A DNA stretch of 8,725 nucleotides from Deltaproteobacteria bacterium (GCA_012514925.1 JAAYZI010000155.1:1-8725); one strand, 5' to 3'. Counted from the first letter of the stretch, positions 1-5,841 are shown. The notes: a model not told the origin generated them from the letters alone. Numbers and translations: made by a program.

Positions 1-425
1 ATAATGATATCTTTGTAGCTGTACTGTTTTACGCTGCCGTCAGAGCTTTGGACTGAGATTTTGTTTTGCCCTTCCAGCACTCCGTTTCCATTAAGTACTT
101 CGACTTGATTTTTTTTCATCAGAAATTTCACCCCGGCACTGAGACGTTCAGCTACAGTGCGGGATCTTGCTATGATCGCTGGAAAGTCGACTTTGACGCC
201 GTCAGTTGATAAGCCAAATTGCGACGAGTTTTTAATCTGGTGAAGCAGTTTTGCTGAAGTGAGTAAGGCCTTAGTCGGAATGCATCCCCAGTTAAGGCAT
301 ACACCCCCTAGAGCCTCACGCTCGATGATACTTACTTTTCTGCCTAGCTGGGCTGCCCTGATTGCAGCCATGTACCCTCCCGGGCCTGCGCCAAGCACGA
401 TTAGGTCGCGATTCTCATTTGACAT
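1..425 (-). CDS. lpdA: Dihydrolipoyl dehydrogenase (E3), N-terminal part, cut by window edge
   Basis: This is the first 141 residues of a flavoprotein disulfide reductase. It reoxidises the dihydrolipoyl groups of 2-oxoacid dehydrogenase complexes or the glycine cleavage system, passing electrons through FAD to NAD+. The translation shows an FAD-binding Rossmann fingerprint, GAGPGG at residues 12-17, with the ribose-binding acidic residue near E35. The redox-active disulfide motif is GGVCLNWGCIPTK at 40-52 (C43, C48), which is diagnostic of the lipoamide dehydrogenase branch. The start ATG is at 425, preceded by GAGG about ten bases upstream. The gene begins 22 bases after the pseudouridine synthase stop, so it is probably the last or a late gene of the leftward operon. 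The NAD domain and the C-terminal His-Glu pair lie outside the window, so the parent complex cannot be assigned. Mercuric or glutathione reductase is less likely given the exact CLNWGCIPTK motif. Confidence 0.93.
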   Translation of the reverse strand, partial: MSNENRDLIVLGAGPGGYMAAIRAAQLGRKVSIIEREALGGVCLNWGCIPTKALLTSAKLLHQIKNSSQFGLSTDGVKVDFPAIIARSRTVAERLSAGVKFLMKKNQVEVLNGNGVLEGQNKISVQSSDGSVKQYSYKDII

Positions 426-447
426 TTTTAGTTTCCTCTACCTAACA

Positions 448-1398
448 CTATACTAGTCTTCGCCATTTCTCCAGCCATGTCGGGCAGAGGGAGTCGGGCA
501 GGTGTAGGTCAAGCTTTTTAGCGCTAAGTGGGTGTTTAAGTTGTAGGCGGTAGCTAAGCAGTCTTAATTCCTGCTCCGGCGCGCCGTTATAAAAATTGTC
601 TCCGGCAATCGGCATTCCCAGGGAAGCGATATGCACCCTGATCTGATGGGTGCGGCCGGTTAGGGGTTTGGCCTCCAGTAGCAGCCGGGGCTGACCGGAT
701 CCTGAAGGTAAGCGGTTTAGTACGTTGAACTCCGTTACGGCCGCTTGGCCAGCTTCCTGGGAAACTCTTCGAAGCACAGGGTGGCGTGGGTCCTTCTCGA
801 TTGGGGCCTCCACGCGTTTAGATGTCCACGCGCACTCTCCTGTTGTTTCCAGCAAGTAGTGCTTGGTTACGAGCCGCTTCTCATAGGCGTGTTGCAGGAG
901 GCTGTGGGTCTTTGTTGATTTGCTAACGAGGATCAACCCGCTGCAGGAATGGTCCAAACGTGAGGGCATATGAATCTTGGTCCTAAGATGTTGCTCCAAA
1001 TAGGCGCACAGATTATGAGCGCGCTGTTCGCGGGTGGGCAGAGAGGGTAGTCCGGCTGGCTTAAATGCGGCCAGCAAGAAGTCGTCTTCAAAGATAATAT
1101 GGCGCTTAGGGTCAAAAGTGGGGAATCTGGAGGCTAGGTCTGCCAGCTCTGCTTTGGGTTCGTAGTATTCGACTTTGCACGGCGCGCTAAGGGCGACATC
1201 CTGGTTGATGCCGCGCCCGTTTACGAACACTCCGCCCCAGGCAAAGCGTTGCTCCCATGAGTCAGCACTAATATGAGGCAATTCTTGGAGCAAAAGCGCC
1301 AGCACACTTTGCGGTGGCGCCGGTTCGTGGCTTTGAAAGACCCAGCACCAATAGCGGCTGCCTAGAGCTTCGTAGAGACGTTCTAAGTCGACGTTCAT
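448..1398 (-). CDS. RluA-family RNA pseudouridine synthase
   Basis: This 316-residue protein should isomerise specific uridines to pseudouridine in rRNA or tRNA in the cytoplasm. The catalytic motif is RLDHSCSGLIL at 147-157, with D149 as the expected nucleophilic aspartate. A second family signature, KPLTGRTHQIRVH followed by GMPIAGD, spans 244-267. An N-terminal stretch at about 45-80 (RF..GGVFVNG, then D..L..PCKVEYYEP) resembles a small S4-type RNA-binding module. The usual HRLD of the family reads SRLD here, and the following TSG reads CSG, so this is a divergent member whose target base cannot be named (RluA, RluC, RluD and TruC are all candidates by homology). The ATG at 1398 lies 8 bases after the previous stop. 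Its ribosome-binding site, GAGGAAGAAG, is embedded in the acidic C-terminal codons of that upstream gene, which suggests translational coupling. Domain assignment is firm; substrate is unknown. Confidence 0.9.
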   Translation of the reverse strand: MNVDLERLYEALGSRYWCWVFQSHEPAPPQSVLALLLQELPHISADSWEQRFAWGGVFVNGRGINQDVALSAPCKVEYYEPKAELADLASRFPTFDPKRHIIFEDDFLLAAFKPAGLPSLPTREQRAHNLCAYLEQHLRTKIHMPSRLDHSCSGLILVSKSTKTHSLLQHAYEKRLVTKHYLLETTGECAWTSKRVEAPIEKDPRHPVLRRVSQEAGQAAVTEFNVLNRLPSGSGQPRLLLEAKPLTGRTHQIRVHIASLGMPIAGDNFYNGAPEQELRLLSYRLQLKHPLSAKKLDLHLPDSLCPTWLEKWRRLV

Positions 1399-1406
1399 TA
1401 GACGGG

Positions 1407-2081
1407 CTAATCTTCTTCCTCGTTCGGCTTGAAAAAGGAGTATGTTTTTAGAGCGTTTAAAACGCGAGTTAGTCTGTTGATCAGCAGGAACGGATCCATG
1501 TGTGGGTTTAACTCCTGCTCGTATTTTAAGCCAAAGCCGCGTTCGAGCTTTTTAAGCTTATTCAGTAGCTCCTCATTTAGCAAGCTGGCAACACGGCTGC
1601 GGTTGGTCTCTACCAGTTTTTGCCGAATTTCCACTAGTTTTTGGATGGAAGTCAGGGCACGGGATAATTCAGGGCCGACGGCTTCCTCTGGGCATAGCGG
1701 CATCTCTGCCGGAATAGGTCCAGCGCCTTTGGCAGGAAGCTCCCGCATGGCGCCAAGGGCGAATGCGCCGGATTTTCCAAAGACCATGGCGGTGACCAAT
1801 GTTCCAGGTAGGACTTTATCTTCGTCGTAGGGCACCGCTACAATCAGCCCACCATCTTCAGACGTAGTTATCTCGGTGTTTGTCACCTGTTGCACGCCGT
1901 CTTGTGATATCAACAGCCCTAACGCCGTGGTTGCTTCCAGTTTAGTTGAGATAAGGACTTCCGCCACTTCCTGTGCGCCGAAGGCGGGGACTGCCAAGAG
2001 GCTTGAAATTAGTGCGCCCCAAACACACAGAGGCGGTATGCGTCGGCGTAATCGATTTGAAACAGGGTGCCTAGCCATCAC
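1407..2081 (-). CDS. Secreted protein of unknown function, beta-rich then helical
   Basis: I do not recognise this 224-residue protein. A Sec-type signal peptide is clear: basic n-region (RLRRR at 10-14), hydrophobic core at about 17-31, and a likely cut after G35 or A36 (VPAFGA). There is no lipobox. The mature part begins with a beta-like segment at about 37-115 rich in Val, Thr, Ile and Gly, passes a short Pro-rich hinge with one cysteine (C130 in EMPLCPEE), and ends in a long amphipathic helical region at about 135-215, possibly coiled coil, with an acidic NEEED tail. The start is GTG at 2081 followed directly by ATG. GTG gives a 4-base overlap (GTGA) with the upstream stop, and ATG would give a TGATG junction. 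AAGGAG lies 11 bases before the GTG. It sits between another secreted protein and a pseudouridine synthase in the kinase operon, so a role linked to the kinase ectodomain is plausible but unproven. Confidence 0.8.
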   Translation of the reverse strand: MMARHPVSNRLRRRIPPLCVWGALISSLLAVPAFGAQEVAEVLISTKLEATTALGLLISQDGVQQVTNTEITTSEDGGLIVAVPYDEDKVLPGTLVTAMVFGKSGAFALGAMRELPAKGAGPIPAEMPLCPEEAVGPELSRALTSIQKLVEIRQKLVETNRSRVASLLNEELLNKLKKLERGFGLKYEQELNPHMDPFLLINRLTRVLNALKTYSFFKPNEEED

Positions 2082-2662
2082 TCTTTGATCATCTCCTTTA
2101 ATTCTTGCAACAACGTAATTGCTTGAGCATAAGCGCTGGAATGAAGCTTTAAGTTGCGTGCCAGCACAACCAGCGAGTTAAGACGTTCCTCGCCCTGAAG
2201 TTTGGCCACCTCTTCTGCCGAGGAAAGCGCGGTATTTAGGCGGCACGGTCGTCTAAGCTGATAACGCACTGAGCTCAATGCTTTGCCGTCTGGTTTATAA
2301 AGCACGAATTGATAGCTCATCTCTGTTTGTGGGGCGTGAATTTTCAGAGAAAACTCTGGACGGTCATAGGCGTTTAAATAACGGTTCTCCAGGGGCGCTT
2401 GTGTAAGCTGTCCGTCAATCGCCAGAAAAGCGATCATCTTCATGGTAATGTCCCGAGAACCTAGAAGCTGCACGTTGATACTCAGCGGCTCTCCGGGAGG
2501 AGGGATCTCTGAGGGTTCAGGAGTCTCGTGGTAAATCTCGACTGGAATCTCTGCGGACGATTGACCACAAACTGGTGCCGCTGCGTAAAGGCACCAGCCT
2601 AAACAGACAGCGGCACTGAGCTGGTACCAAGCTGAAGCTATCTTAGTGGCCTTGCTTGCCAT
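2078..2662 (-). CDS. Secreted protein of unknown function next to the membrane kinase
   Basis: This 194-residue protein is not recognised. Residues 1-33 look like a signal peptide: Lys residues at 4 and 7, a hydrophobic stretch at about 15-30, and a likely cut near G33 in APVCGQ. The residues before C32 (A-P-V) do not fit a lipobox. The mature protein starts with a Glu/Pro-rich segment (41-58), then a beta-rich region at about 58-135 that could form an Ig-like sandwich. A cysteine follows at C140 (LRRPCRLN), and a helical tail runs from 145 to 194. This layout parallels the next gene in the operon. The ATG at 2662 overlaps the end of the kinase gene by 25 bases. GGAGG sits only 3 bases before the ATG, which is unusually close, so translation may depend on coupling to the kinase gene. 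An exported partner, sensor or ligand of the kinase ectodomain is an inference from context only. Confidence 0.8.
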   Translation of the reverse strand: MASKATKIASAWYQLSAAVCLGWCLYAAAPVCGQSSAEIPVEIYHETPEPSEIPPPGEPLSINVQLLGSRDITMKMIAFLAIDGQLTQAPLENRYLNAYDRPEFSLKIHAPQTEMSYQFVLYKPDGKALSSVRYQLRRPCRLNTALSSAEEVAKLQGEERLNSLVVLARNLKLHSSAYAQAITLLQELKEMIKE

Positions 2663-4629
2663 GTGCCTCCACTATTACTAAGAAGGTTTGTAAACTCACC
2701 AACCAGCTCGCCGCCTTGATTGCGCGCGCTGAGCAATAATACCAAACCATTTGAACGTACCCGGACTTTGCCGTCGTCGCTCTCAGCAAGAGAAACCTCT
2801 GCGGGGTTCCAACCTTCAAGCCCTACTAAAAATATGAGCTTGTTCTGTTCCGTCATGGAGATGATTGCAAGTGGTAAGGTTTCACCCGGAATCAAATCTG
2901 AAACTGTGCCGCTGTACATGCCGGCTGGCAGGGACGGAAACTCGAAGTCCTGACTGTCCACCGGGGGAATAGGCGAGGACTCGCTGGCCAAGCCACTGAC
3001 TTCCATGGCCCGTTGCACAAGCCCTTTTTCAGAGATGGCTTTAAGTAGGAAATCAGCCGCAAAGAGTGCCAGCACCACAATTAACAGCGCCCAGAATCCG
3101 GTTTTGCTGGAGCGGGTTCCGGCCGCTGTGAGTGTTGATTGGGATCTAAGATCTACTTTCACTAAGTTTGGACGTTCCATACGTTCAGACGCTGCGGTGG
3201 GCGGCCTAAGGGGGCTTACGGTTCGGGGCTGACGACCCCCTGTTTGGTAGGGGGTATCGATGCCTACGATCTCTGGAGAACGGGGCGGAGAGGTTGTGTC
3301 TCTATCCTGCGGTGTTGGGGTGGATCGGGCTTGGGGTTCTACCGGTTCGAGATTTCGGGGCTGTTCAAACGGTGTGGGCCTGCCAACTAGCGACGGTTTT
3401 CCCGGCCGCGCGCCAAGTGGTGGTCTAAACGGTTTTGTAAAATCCTTAATTTCGGTCGGAGTAGCCTGGTCTGTGGCTGCACTGTCTGTCTTAGGTTCAG
3501 CCGGGATATCTGATGCGTCTGATGCCTTCGGCGCAGACCTCATTGCGGGCTTTAGTTTGCGGCGTTTGCGTTTACGTTTCTTGAGTTTTGCCGCGGTTTC
3601 GACGGTTTTAGCGGGTTCTGCGGTTTCGGTAGATCTCTCAAGGTCGAGCGCTCGTGGTTTTTGATTTTTACTTGGAGGTTCTACACTGGTGGGGGCTTTG
3701 AAATTCACGATGCGCGAAGATGACACTTGTTTGCTCGCAGGCCTGGGCGTCTCTGCTTCCGGCTCTTCGTTGTCTCCCTGATCTGATTCGTGTTGGGCCT
3801 TTGCTACCAGTAGCGCATTTAAAAATTCCTGGCCGTTTGCGTAGCGTCGACTGGGTTCGTACGCCAGCGCGGTCATGATTACCTCTGCCAAGGCTTTTGG
3901 AGTTCGTGGTGAGAGAACTTCCAGCCTCTTAAGGTTTGCATCTTTACGGGCTTCCAGCACCTTTGCCAGGGGAACGTTGGTGAAGGGGTTATGGCCGCCT
4001 AGAACTTCGTAGAAACTAAGGGCTAGGGCATAAACGTCTGAGCGCGCGTCGCACGCGCTGCCTTCAAAAACCTCAGGCGCCATGTAATCCATGGTGCCTA
4101 CCCCTCTTTCCAATTCCTCGATTGAGGCCTTCTCTCCCGGCAGTACGGCTACTCCAAAATCACCCAAGCGTGCCTGGCGCGCATTCACAATTAGAATGTT
4201 GTCAGGTTTAATATCTCGGTGGACAATCCCACATTGGTGCATAAAGCTAAGAGCTTCTCCCATTTGCAGTAAAAAGCGCTCGGCTTGCAGCAGGGGCAGT
4301 CGCCCCCCTGTTTTCTTAATGTAAGTCCGTAAATCCGATTCAGGCGCATACTCCATCGAGAGGTAGCAGAGCGTATCTACGGAGTGGAAGTCATCTAGGC
4401 GAATCACGTAACGGTGGCGCGATGAGACCATAGCCAGCGCTTCCTTGCGTAGACGGTCGGTGTTGGAGCCCTGTCCTTTCTTATTAATTAGGACTTTGAT
4501 CGCCAATTCCGAAGCCGGGGCGGTAAGGTAGCGGGCGTGGTAGACGACACTACAAGAGCCTCGGCCGACGATGCCGAGAACCTCGTAGCGTCCGTCAAAT
4601 ACCCTTTTTGTCTTACCGGCCTGAGCCAT
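2638..4629 (-). CDS. Transmembrane Hanks-type Ser/Thr protein kinase with novel C-terminal outer domain
   Basis: This 663-residue kinase should phosphorylate Ser/Thr of cytoplasmic proteins in response to an envelope signal. The kinase domain spans about 14-275. Visible elements are the glycine loop GRGSCSVVY (22-30), ATP lysine K45 in AIKVL, a candidate helix-C glutamate E63, HRDIKPDN (137-144, catalytic D139), DFG (157-159), the activation-loop GVGT (176-179) and APE (184-186). All catalytic residues are present, so it should be active. A low-complexity Pro/Ala/Thr linker (about 280-510) follows, with a very basic patch at 348-360 (KKRKRKRRKLK). One transmembrane helix lies at 512-529. Residues 530-663 are outside: a Ser/Pro stalk, then a compact beta-rich domain of about 95 residues with no PASTA, WD40 or NHL repeats. 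The ATG at 4629 overlaps the FHA gene by 17 bases, and its AGGTG is weak and distant, so coupled translation is likely. FHA upstream and secreted proteins downstream suggest a signalling cassette. Confidence 0.93.
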   Translation of the reverse strand: MAQAGKTKRVFDGRYEVLGIVGRGSCSVVYHARYLTAPASELAIKVLINKKGQGSNTDRLRKEALAMVSSRHRYVIRLDDFHSVDTLCYLSMEYAPESDLRTYIKKTGGRLPLLQAERFLLQMGEALSFMHQCGIVHRDIKPDNILIVNARQARLGDFGVAVLPGEKASIEELERGVGTMDYMAPEVFEGSACDARSDVYALALSFYEVLGGHNPFTNVPLAKVLEARKDANLKRLEVLSPRTPKALAEVIMTALAYEPSRRYANGQEFLNALLVAKAQHESDQGDNEEPEAETPRPASKQVSSSRIVNFKAPTSVEPPSKNQKPRALDLERSTETAEPAKTVETAAKLKKRKRKRRKLKPAMRSAPKASDASDIPAEPKTDSAATDQATPTEIKDFTKPFRPPLGARPGKPSLVGRPTPFEQPRNLEPVEPQARSTPTPQDRDTTSPPRSPEIVGIDTPYQTGGRQPRTVSPLRPPTAASERMERPNLVKVDLRSQSTLTAAGTRSSKTGFWALLIVVLALFAADFLLKAISEKGLVQRAMEVSGLASESSPIPPVDSQDFEFPSLPAGMYSGTVSDLIPGETLPLAIISMTEQNKLIFLVGLEGWNPAEVSLAESDDGKVRVRSNGLVLLLSARNQGGELVGEFTNLLSNSGGTWQARPLR

Positions 4630-5002
4630 CGATTATACACACCTGAAACCGCACATTCTGTCCAACTCGCACCCAGTCTCCGTGCTTTATTTCAGTCGGC
4701 CCGGTGATTGGGTACTCTCTATTGTTATCGGCTCTCGTAATGAAGCTGCCATGGTCGGAGAAAATGTCTTGCACCATGACCTTATTCCGGGCGCTGGCTT
4801 TTAGCGCCAAATGCGGCGAGGAAATTGAGCTGTCTACTACGGCCAACATGCGGGCTTGTGAAGATTGTTTGTTGCTTATAAATGATCGCCCGGTGCGAAT
4901 CTCGTAAGCTACGCCCAGATCGTCCAGGCCGTAAGAGACCAGCCATCCCACCAGGCGGTTCTCACTGAGGCTTGAGTTGTAGCTATCCATTTGGGTGTTC
5001 AT
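4613..5002 (-). CDS. FHA-domain protein, cognate partner of the kinase
   Basis: This 129-residue cytoplasmic protein is essentially one forkhead-associated domain, a fold that binds phosphothreonine peptides. Signatures in order are GR at 38-39, SSPH at 61-64 (family SRxH), DIFSDHGSF at 79-87 (family DxxSxNGT), and HGDWVRVGQNVRFQV at 107-121 (family GDxIxIG...F). The asparagine of the NG turn is histidine here (H84), so phosphopeptide contacts may be altered. The start at 5002 is preferred over an in-frame TTG at 5053 because a strong AAGGAG lies 8 bases before it and the family match needs no more N-terminus. It is the first gene of the operon, directly behind an extended -10 promoter, and its end overlaps the kinase start by 17 bases. 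The natural inference is that it reads autophosphorylated kinase or a kinase substrate. It could instead be an adaptor that recruits substrates. Confidence 0.87.
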   Translation of the reverse strand: MNTQMDSYNSSLSENRLVGWLVSYGLDDLGVAYEIRTGRSFISNKQSSQARMLAVVDSSISSPHLALKASARNKVMVQDIFSDHGSFITRADNNREYPITGPTEIKHGDWVRVGQNVRFQVCIIDGSGR

Positions 5003-5010
5003 CTTTAATG

Positions 5011-5016
5011 CTCCTT
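5011..5016 (-). promoter_or_regulatory. Shine-Dalgarno site of the FHA gene
   Basis: AAGGAG on the minus strand, 8 bases before the ATG at 5002. It is the strongest ribosome-binding site in the leftward operon and decides the start: the longer reading from a TTG at 5053 has no comparable site. Confidence 0.85.
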
Positions 5017-5053
5017 TAGTTTGGTTAGATCGCAAAAACTTAAGATCGGCCAA

Positions 5054-5072
5054 GCAGCGCTTTGCCCGCTGC
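5054..5072 (-). promoter_or_regulatory. Hairpin at the 5' end of the kinase-operon leader
   Basis: GCAGCG and CGCTGC form a perfect 6-bp stem with a 7-base loop. It starts about four bases after the transcription start predicted from the -10 box at 5083-5088. Such a 5'-terminal stem could protect the mRNA from decay or serve as a protein-binding site. No U-run follows it, so it is not an intrinsic terminator. The structure is seen in sequence; the function is inferred. Confidence 0.5.
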
Positions 5073-5082
5073 GGATGGCAGT

Positions 5083-5091
5083 ATTATAACA
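5083..5091 (-). promoter_or_regulatory. Extended -10 promoter of the FHA-kinase operon
   Basis: Read on the minus strand this is TGTTATAAT: a perfect TATAAT hexamer (5083-5088) preceded by TGn (5089-5091). No good TTGACA-like -35 is present 16-18 bases upstream, which is common for extended -10 promoters. The predicted start of transcription is near 5076, giving a leader of about 74 bases before the FHA start codon. Confidence 0.68.
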
Positions 5092-5231
5092 GCCTCTCAG
5101 AAAAGGCCTAGCAGATGCTTGGGGTATGAGGCAATCTAGGTGTTGTAGTTCTCCTTCAGAGGCAGTTTCGATCAGCCGTGGTCGAGGCCGTCTCTTAGGA
5201 TTGATAGGCGTGGCTTGTGTTGGGGGGAAAG

Positions 5232-5247
5232 TGCCATTGAAATGGCA
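5232..5247. repeat. 16-bp near-perfect palindrome
   Basis: TGCCATT, two bases (GA), then AATGGCA: two perfect 7-bp arms. As DNA it has the size and symmetry of a dimeric repressor site. As RNA it would fold with a 4-base loop after losing the inner pair. It lies about 145 bases upstream of the kinase-operon -10 box and far from nifU, so whether it controls either gene is unclear. A second short palindrome, TCTTATAAGA, follows at 5253-5262. Confidence 0.45.
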
Positions 5248-5391
5248 ACTTATCTTATAAGAAACGATTCCTTGCAGCGAAGTTGAGGGCCTCTCAAGCG
5301 TCCCCTCCAATAAGCTTGCGTCTTTCGATCCGTATAGACGACCTCTGATCACAGCAACCTCATAACACCCAGATTTCAAAGACCGTCCGTG

Positions 5392-5431
5392 GTGACCTGT
5401 CAGCCCTACGGGCCTTGGACCCGGCAGGCAC
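5392..5431. repeat. Nested inverted repeats with RNA-folding potential
   Basis: Outer arms GTGACCTG (5392-5399) and CAGGCAC (5425-5431) pair with one bulged base. Inside, CGGG (5409-5412) can pair with CCCG (5420-5423), or alternatively GCCC (5403-5406) with GGGC (5410-5413). The two inner stems are mutually exclusive. The element can fold on either strand and matches no RNA family I can recall. The strand of expression, if any, is unknown. Confidence 0.35.
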
Positions 5432-5525
5432 TCCATATAGTTAGACACTCACCCGTTCTCTATGCTCCTATCGTAGCAGCGGGGATGGGTGATCCAGATA
5501 CACATAATAAAAAAGGGCCGAAAGA

Positions 5526-5573
5526 AGGGAACACCTAACTCACTAAAAATAGAGCATATAATGCCTGTTCCCT
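5526..5573. promoter_or_regulatory. Possible plus-strand -10 box inside an 8-bp inverted repeat
   Basis: AGGGAACA (5526-5533) and TGTTCCCT (5566-5573) are perfect inverted arms 32 bases apart. Between them lies TATAAT (5557-5562), a consensus -10 hexamer on the plus strand with a predicted start near 5569, inside the right arm. No convincing -35 is visible at 16-18 bases. The arrangement would suit a promoter repressed by a factor gripping both arms, or it may be coincidence in AT-rich DNA. Confidence 0.35.
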
Positions 5574-5581
5574 GGGTAACT

Positions 5582-5632
5582 ACCTGTAATAATTATAGCC
5601 ATGCGCATTTTGGAGAGGAGGACTCTACAGGT
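5582..5632 (+). repeat. Inverted repeat just after the candidate promoter; possible small RNA stem
   Basis: ACCTGTA (5582-5588) and TACAGGT (5626-5632) form a perfect 7-bp stem enclosing short palindromes ATAATTAT (5589-5596 region) and ATGCGCAT (5601-5608). It starts about 13 bases after the start site predicted for the TATAAT at 5557-5562. A TTTTT run follows at 5644-5648 but is not adjacent to a strong stem, so a terminator is doubtful. A small RNA is possible but weakly supported. Confidence 0.28.
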
Positions 5633-5790
5633 CATTTCTCGACTTTTTCTCTCAACTCCTGCCCCTCGATTTAATTTTTGTAGCAGCAGTGTCAGTGTGC
5701 CTTCTTGCTAATCAAAGCGAATTTATGGTTTCGTATCCTATCAATATGGTTGCCCCCTGATCGTGAGCGGCTGATTTTGTGAACGGATAG

Positions 5791-5824
5791 TATTTCACCC
5801 CTAAAATATTTTCACCCCTAAAAT
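5791..5824 (+). repeat. 17-bp tandem duplication upstream of nifU
   Basis: Two abutting 17-base units, 5791-5807 and 5808-5824, share the same 15 bases (TTTCACCCCTAAAAT) and differ only in their first two bases (TA versus AT). Each ends in TAAAAT, a 5/6 match to a -10 hexamer, so the repeat may carry promoter elements as well as an activator or repressor site. An imperfect -35 (TTGTGA, 5777-5782) lies 19 bases before the first TAAAAT. The position, about 85-120 bases before the nifU start, suits transcriptional control of the Fe-S genes. It does not resemble an IscR site. Confidence 0.55.
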
Positions 5825-5841
5825 GGTCCCCTGAGGGGGCC
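5825..5841 (+). promoter_or_regulatory. Strong GC hairpin in the nifU leader
   Basis: GGTCCCC, TGA, GGGGGCC form a 7-bp stem (one G-U pair) with a 3-base loop, directly after the tandem repeat. TTTA follows, too short a U-run for an efficient intrinsic terminator, though attenuation is possible. Each upstream repeat unit carries CACCCCT, which could compete with TCCCCT for the same AGGGG strand, allowing alternative structures if transcription starts far enough upstream. Confidence 0.5.

Noticed and set aside
3260..3664. 134-codon plus-strand frame opposite the kinase linker, and the 133-codon frame at 1429-1830
   Set aside because: Both are antisense shadows of well-supported genes, created by biased codon use in the Pro/Ala/Arg-rich linker and the helical tail.
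4630..4642. TATAAT just before the kinase start codon as an internal promoter
   Set aside because: It lies only two bases before the ATG, so transcription would start inside the gene, and no -35 is found at a usual distance.
4613..5053. Longer FHA protein starting at an in-frame TTG at 5053
   Set aside because: No ribosome-binding site precedes the TTG, while AAGGAG is ideally placed before the ATG at 5002.
5300..5345. Resemblance of a GAAAGACGCAAGC stretch on the minus strand to part of a cyclic-di-GMP (GEMM) riboswitch
   Set aside because: The second half of the motif, with the GGTAGGTAGCGGGG-like receptor, is absent and the required helices cannot be drawn.
5005..5448. 147-codon open frame on the minus strand upstream of the FHA gene
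   Set aside because: Its 3' part contains the operon promoter, leader hairpin and FHA ribosome-binding site. The protein is rich in Pro, Arg, Cys and His with no domain, and its start has no Shine-Dalgarno site.
5440..5500. CACCCGTTC resembling a 5S rRNA fragment
   Set aside because: The match stops after nine bases and no 5S domains follow on either strand.
5489..5674. 61-codon plus-strand open frame
   Set aside because: No ribosome-binding site or recognisable sequence; it spans the inverted repeats and the TATAAT box, which look non-coding.
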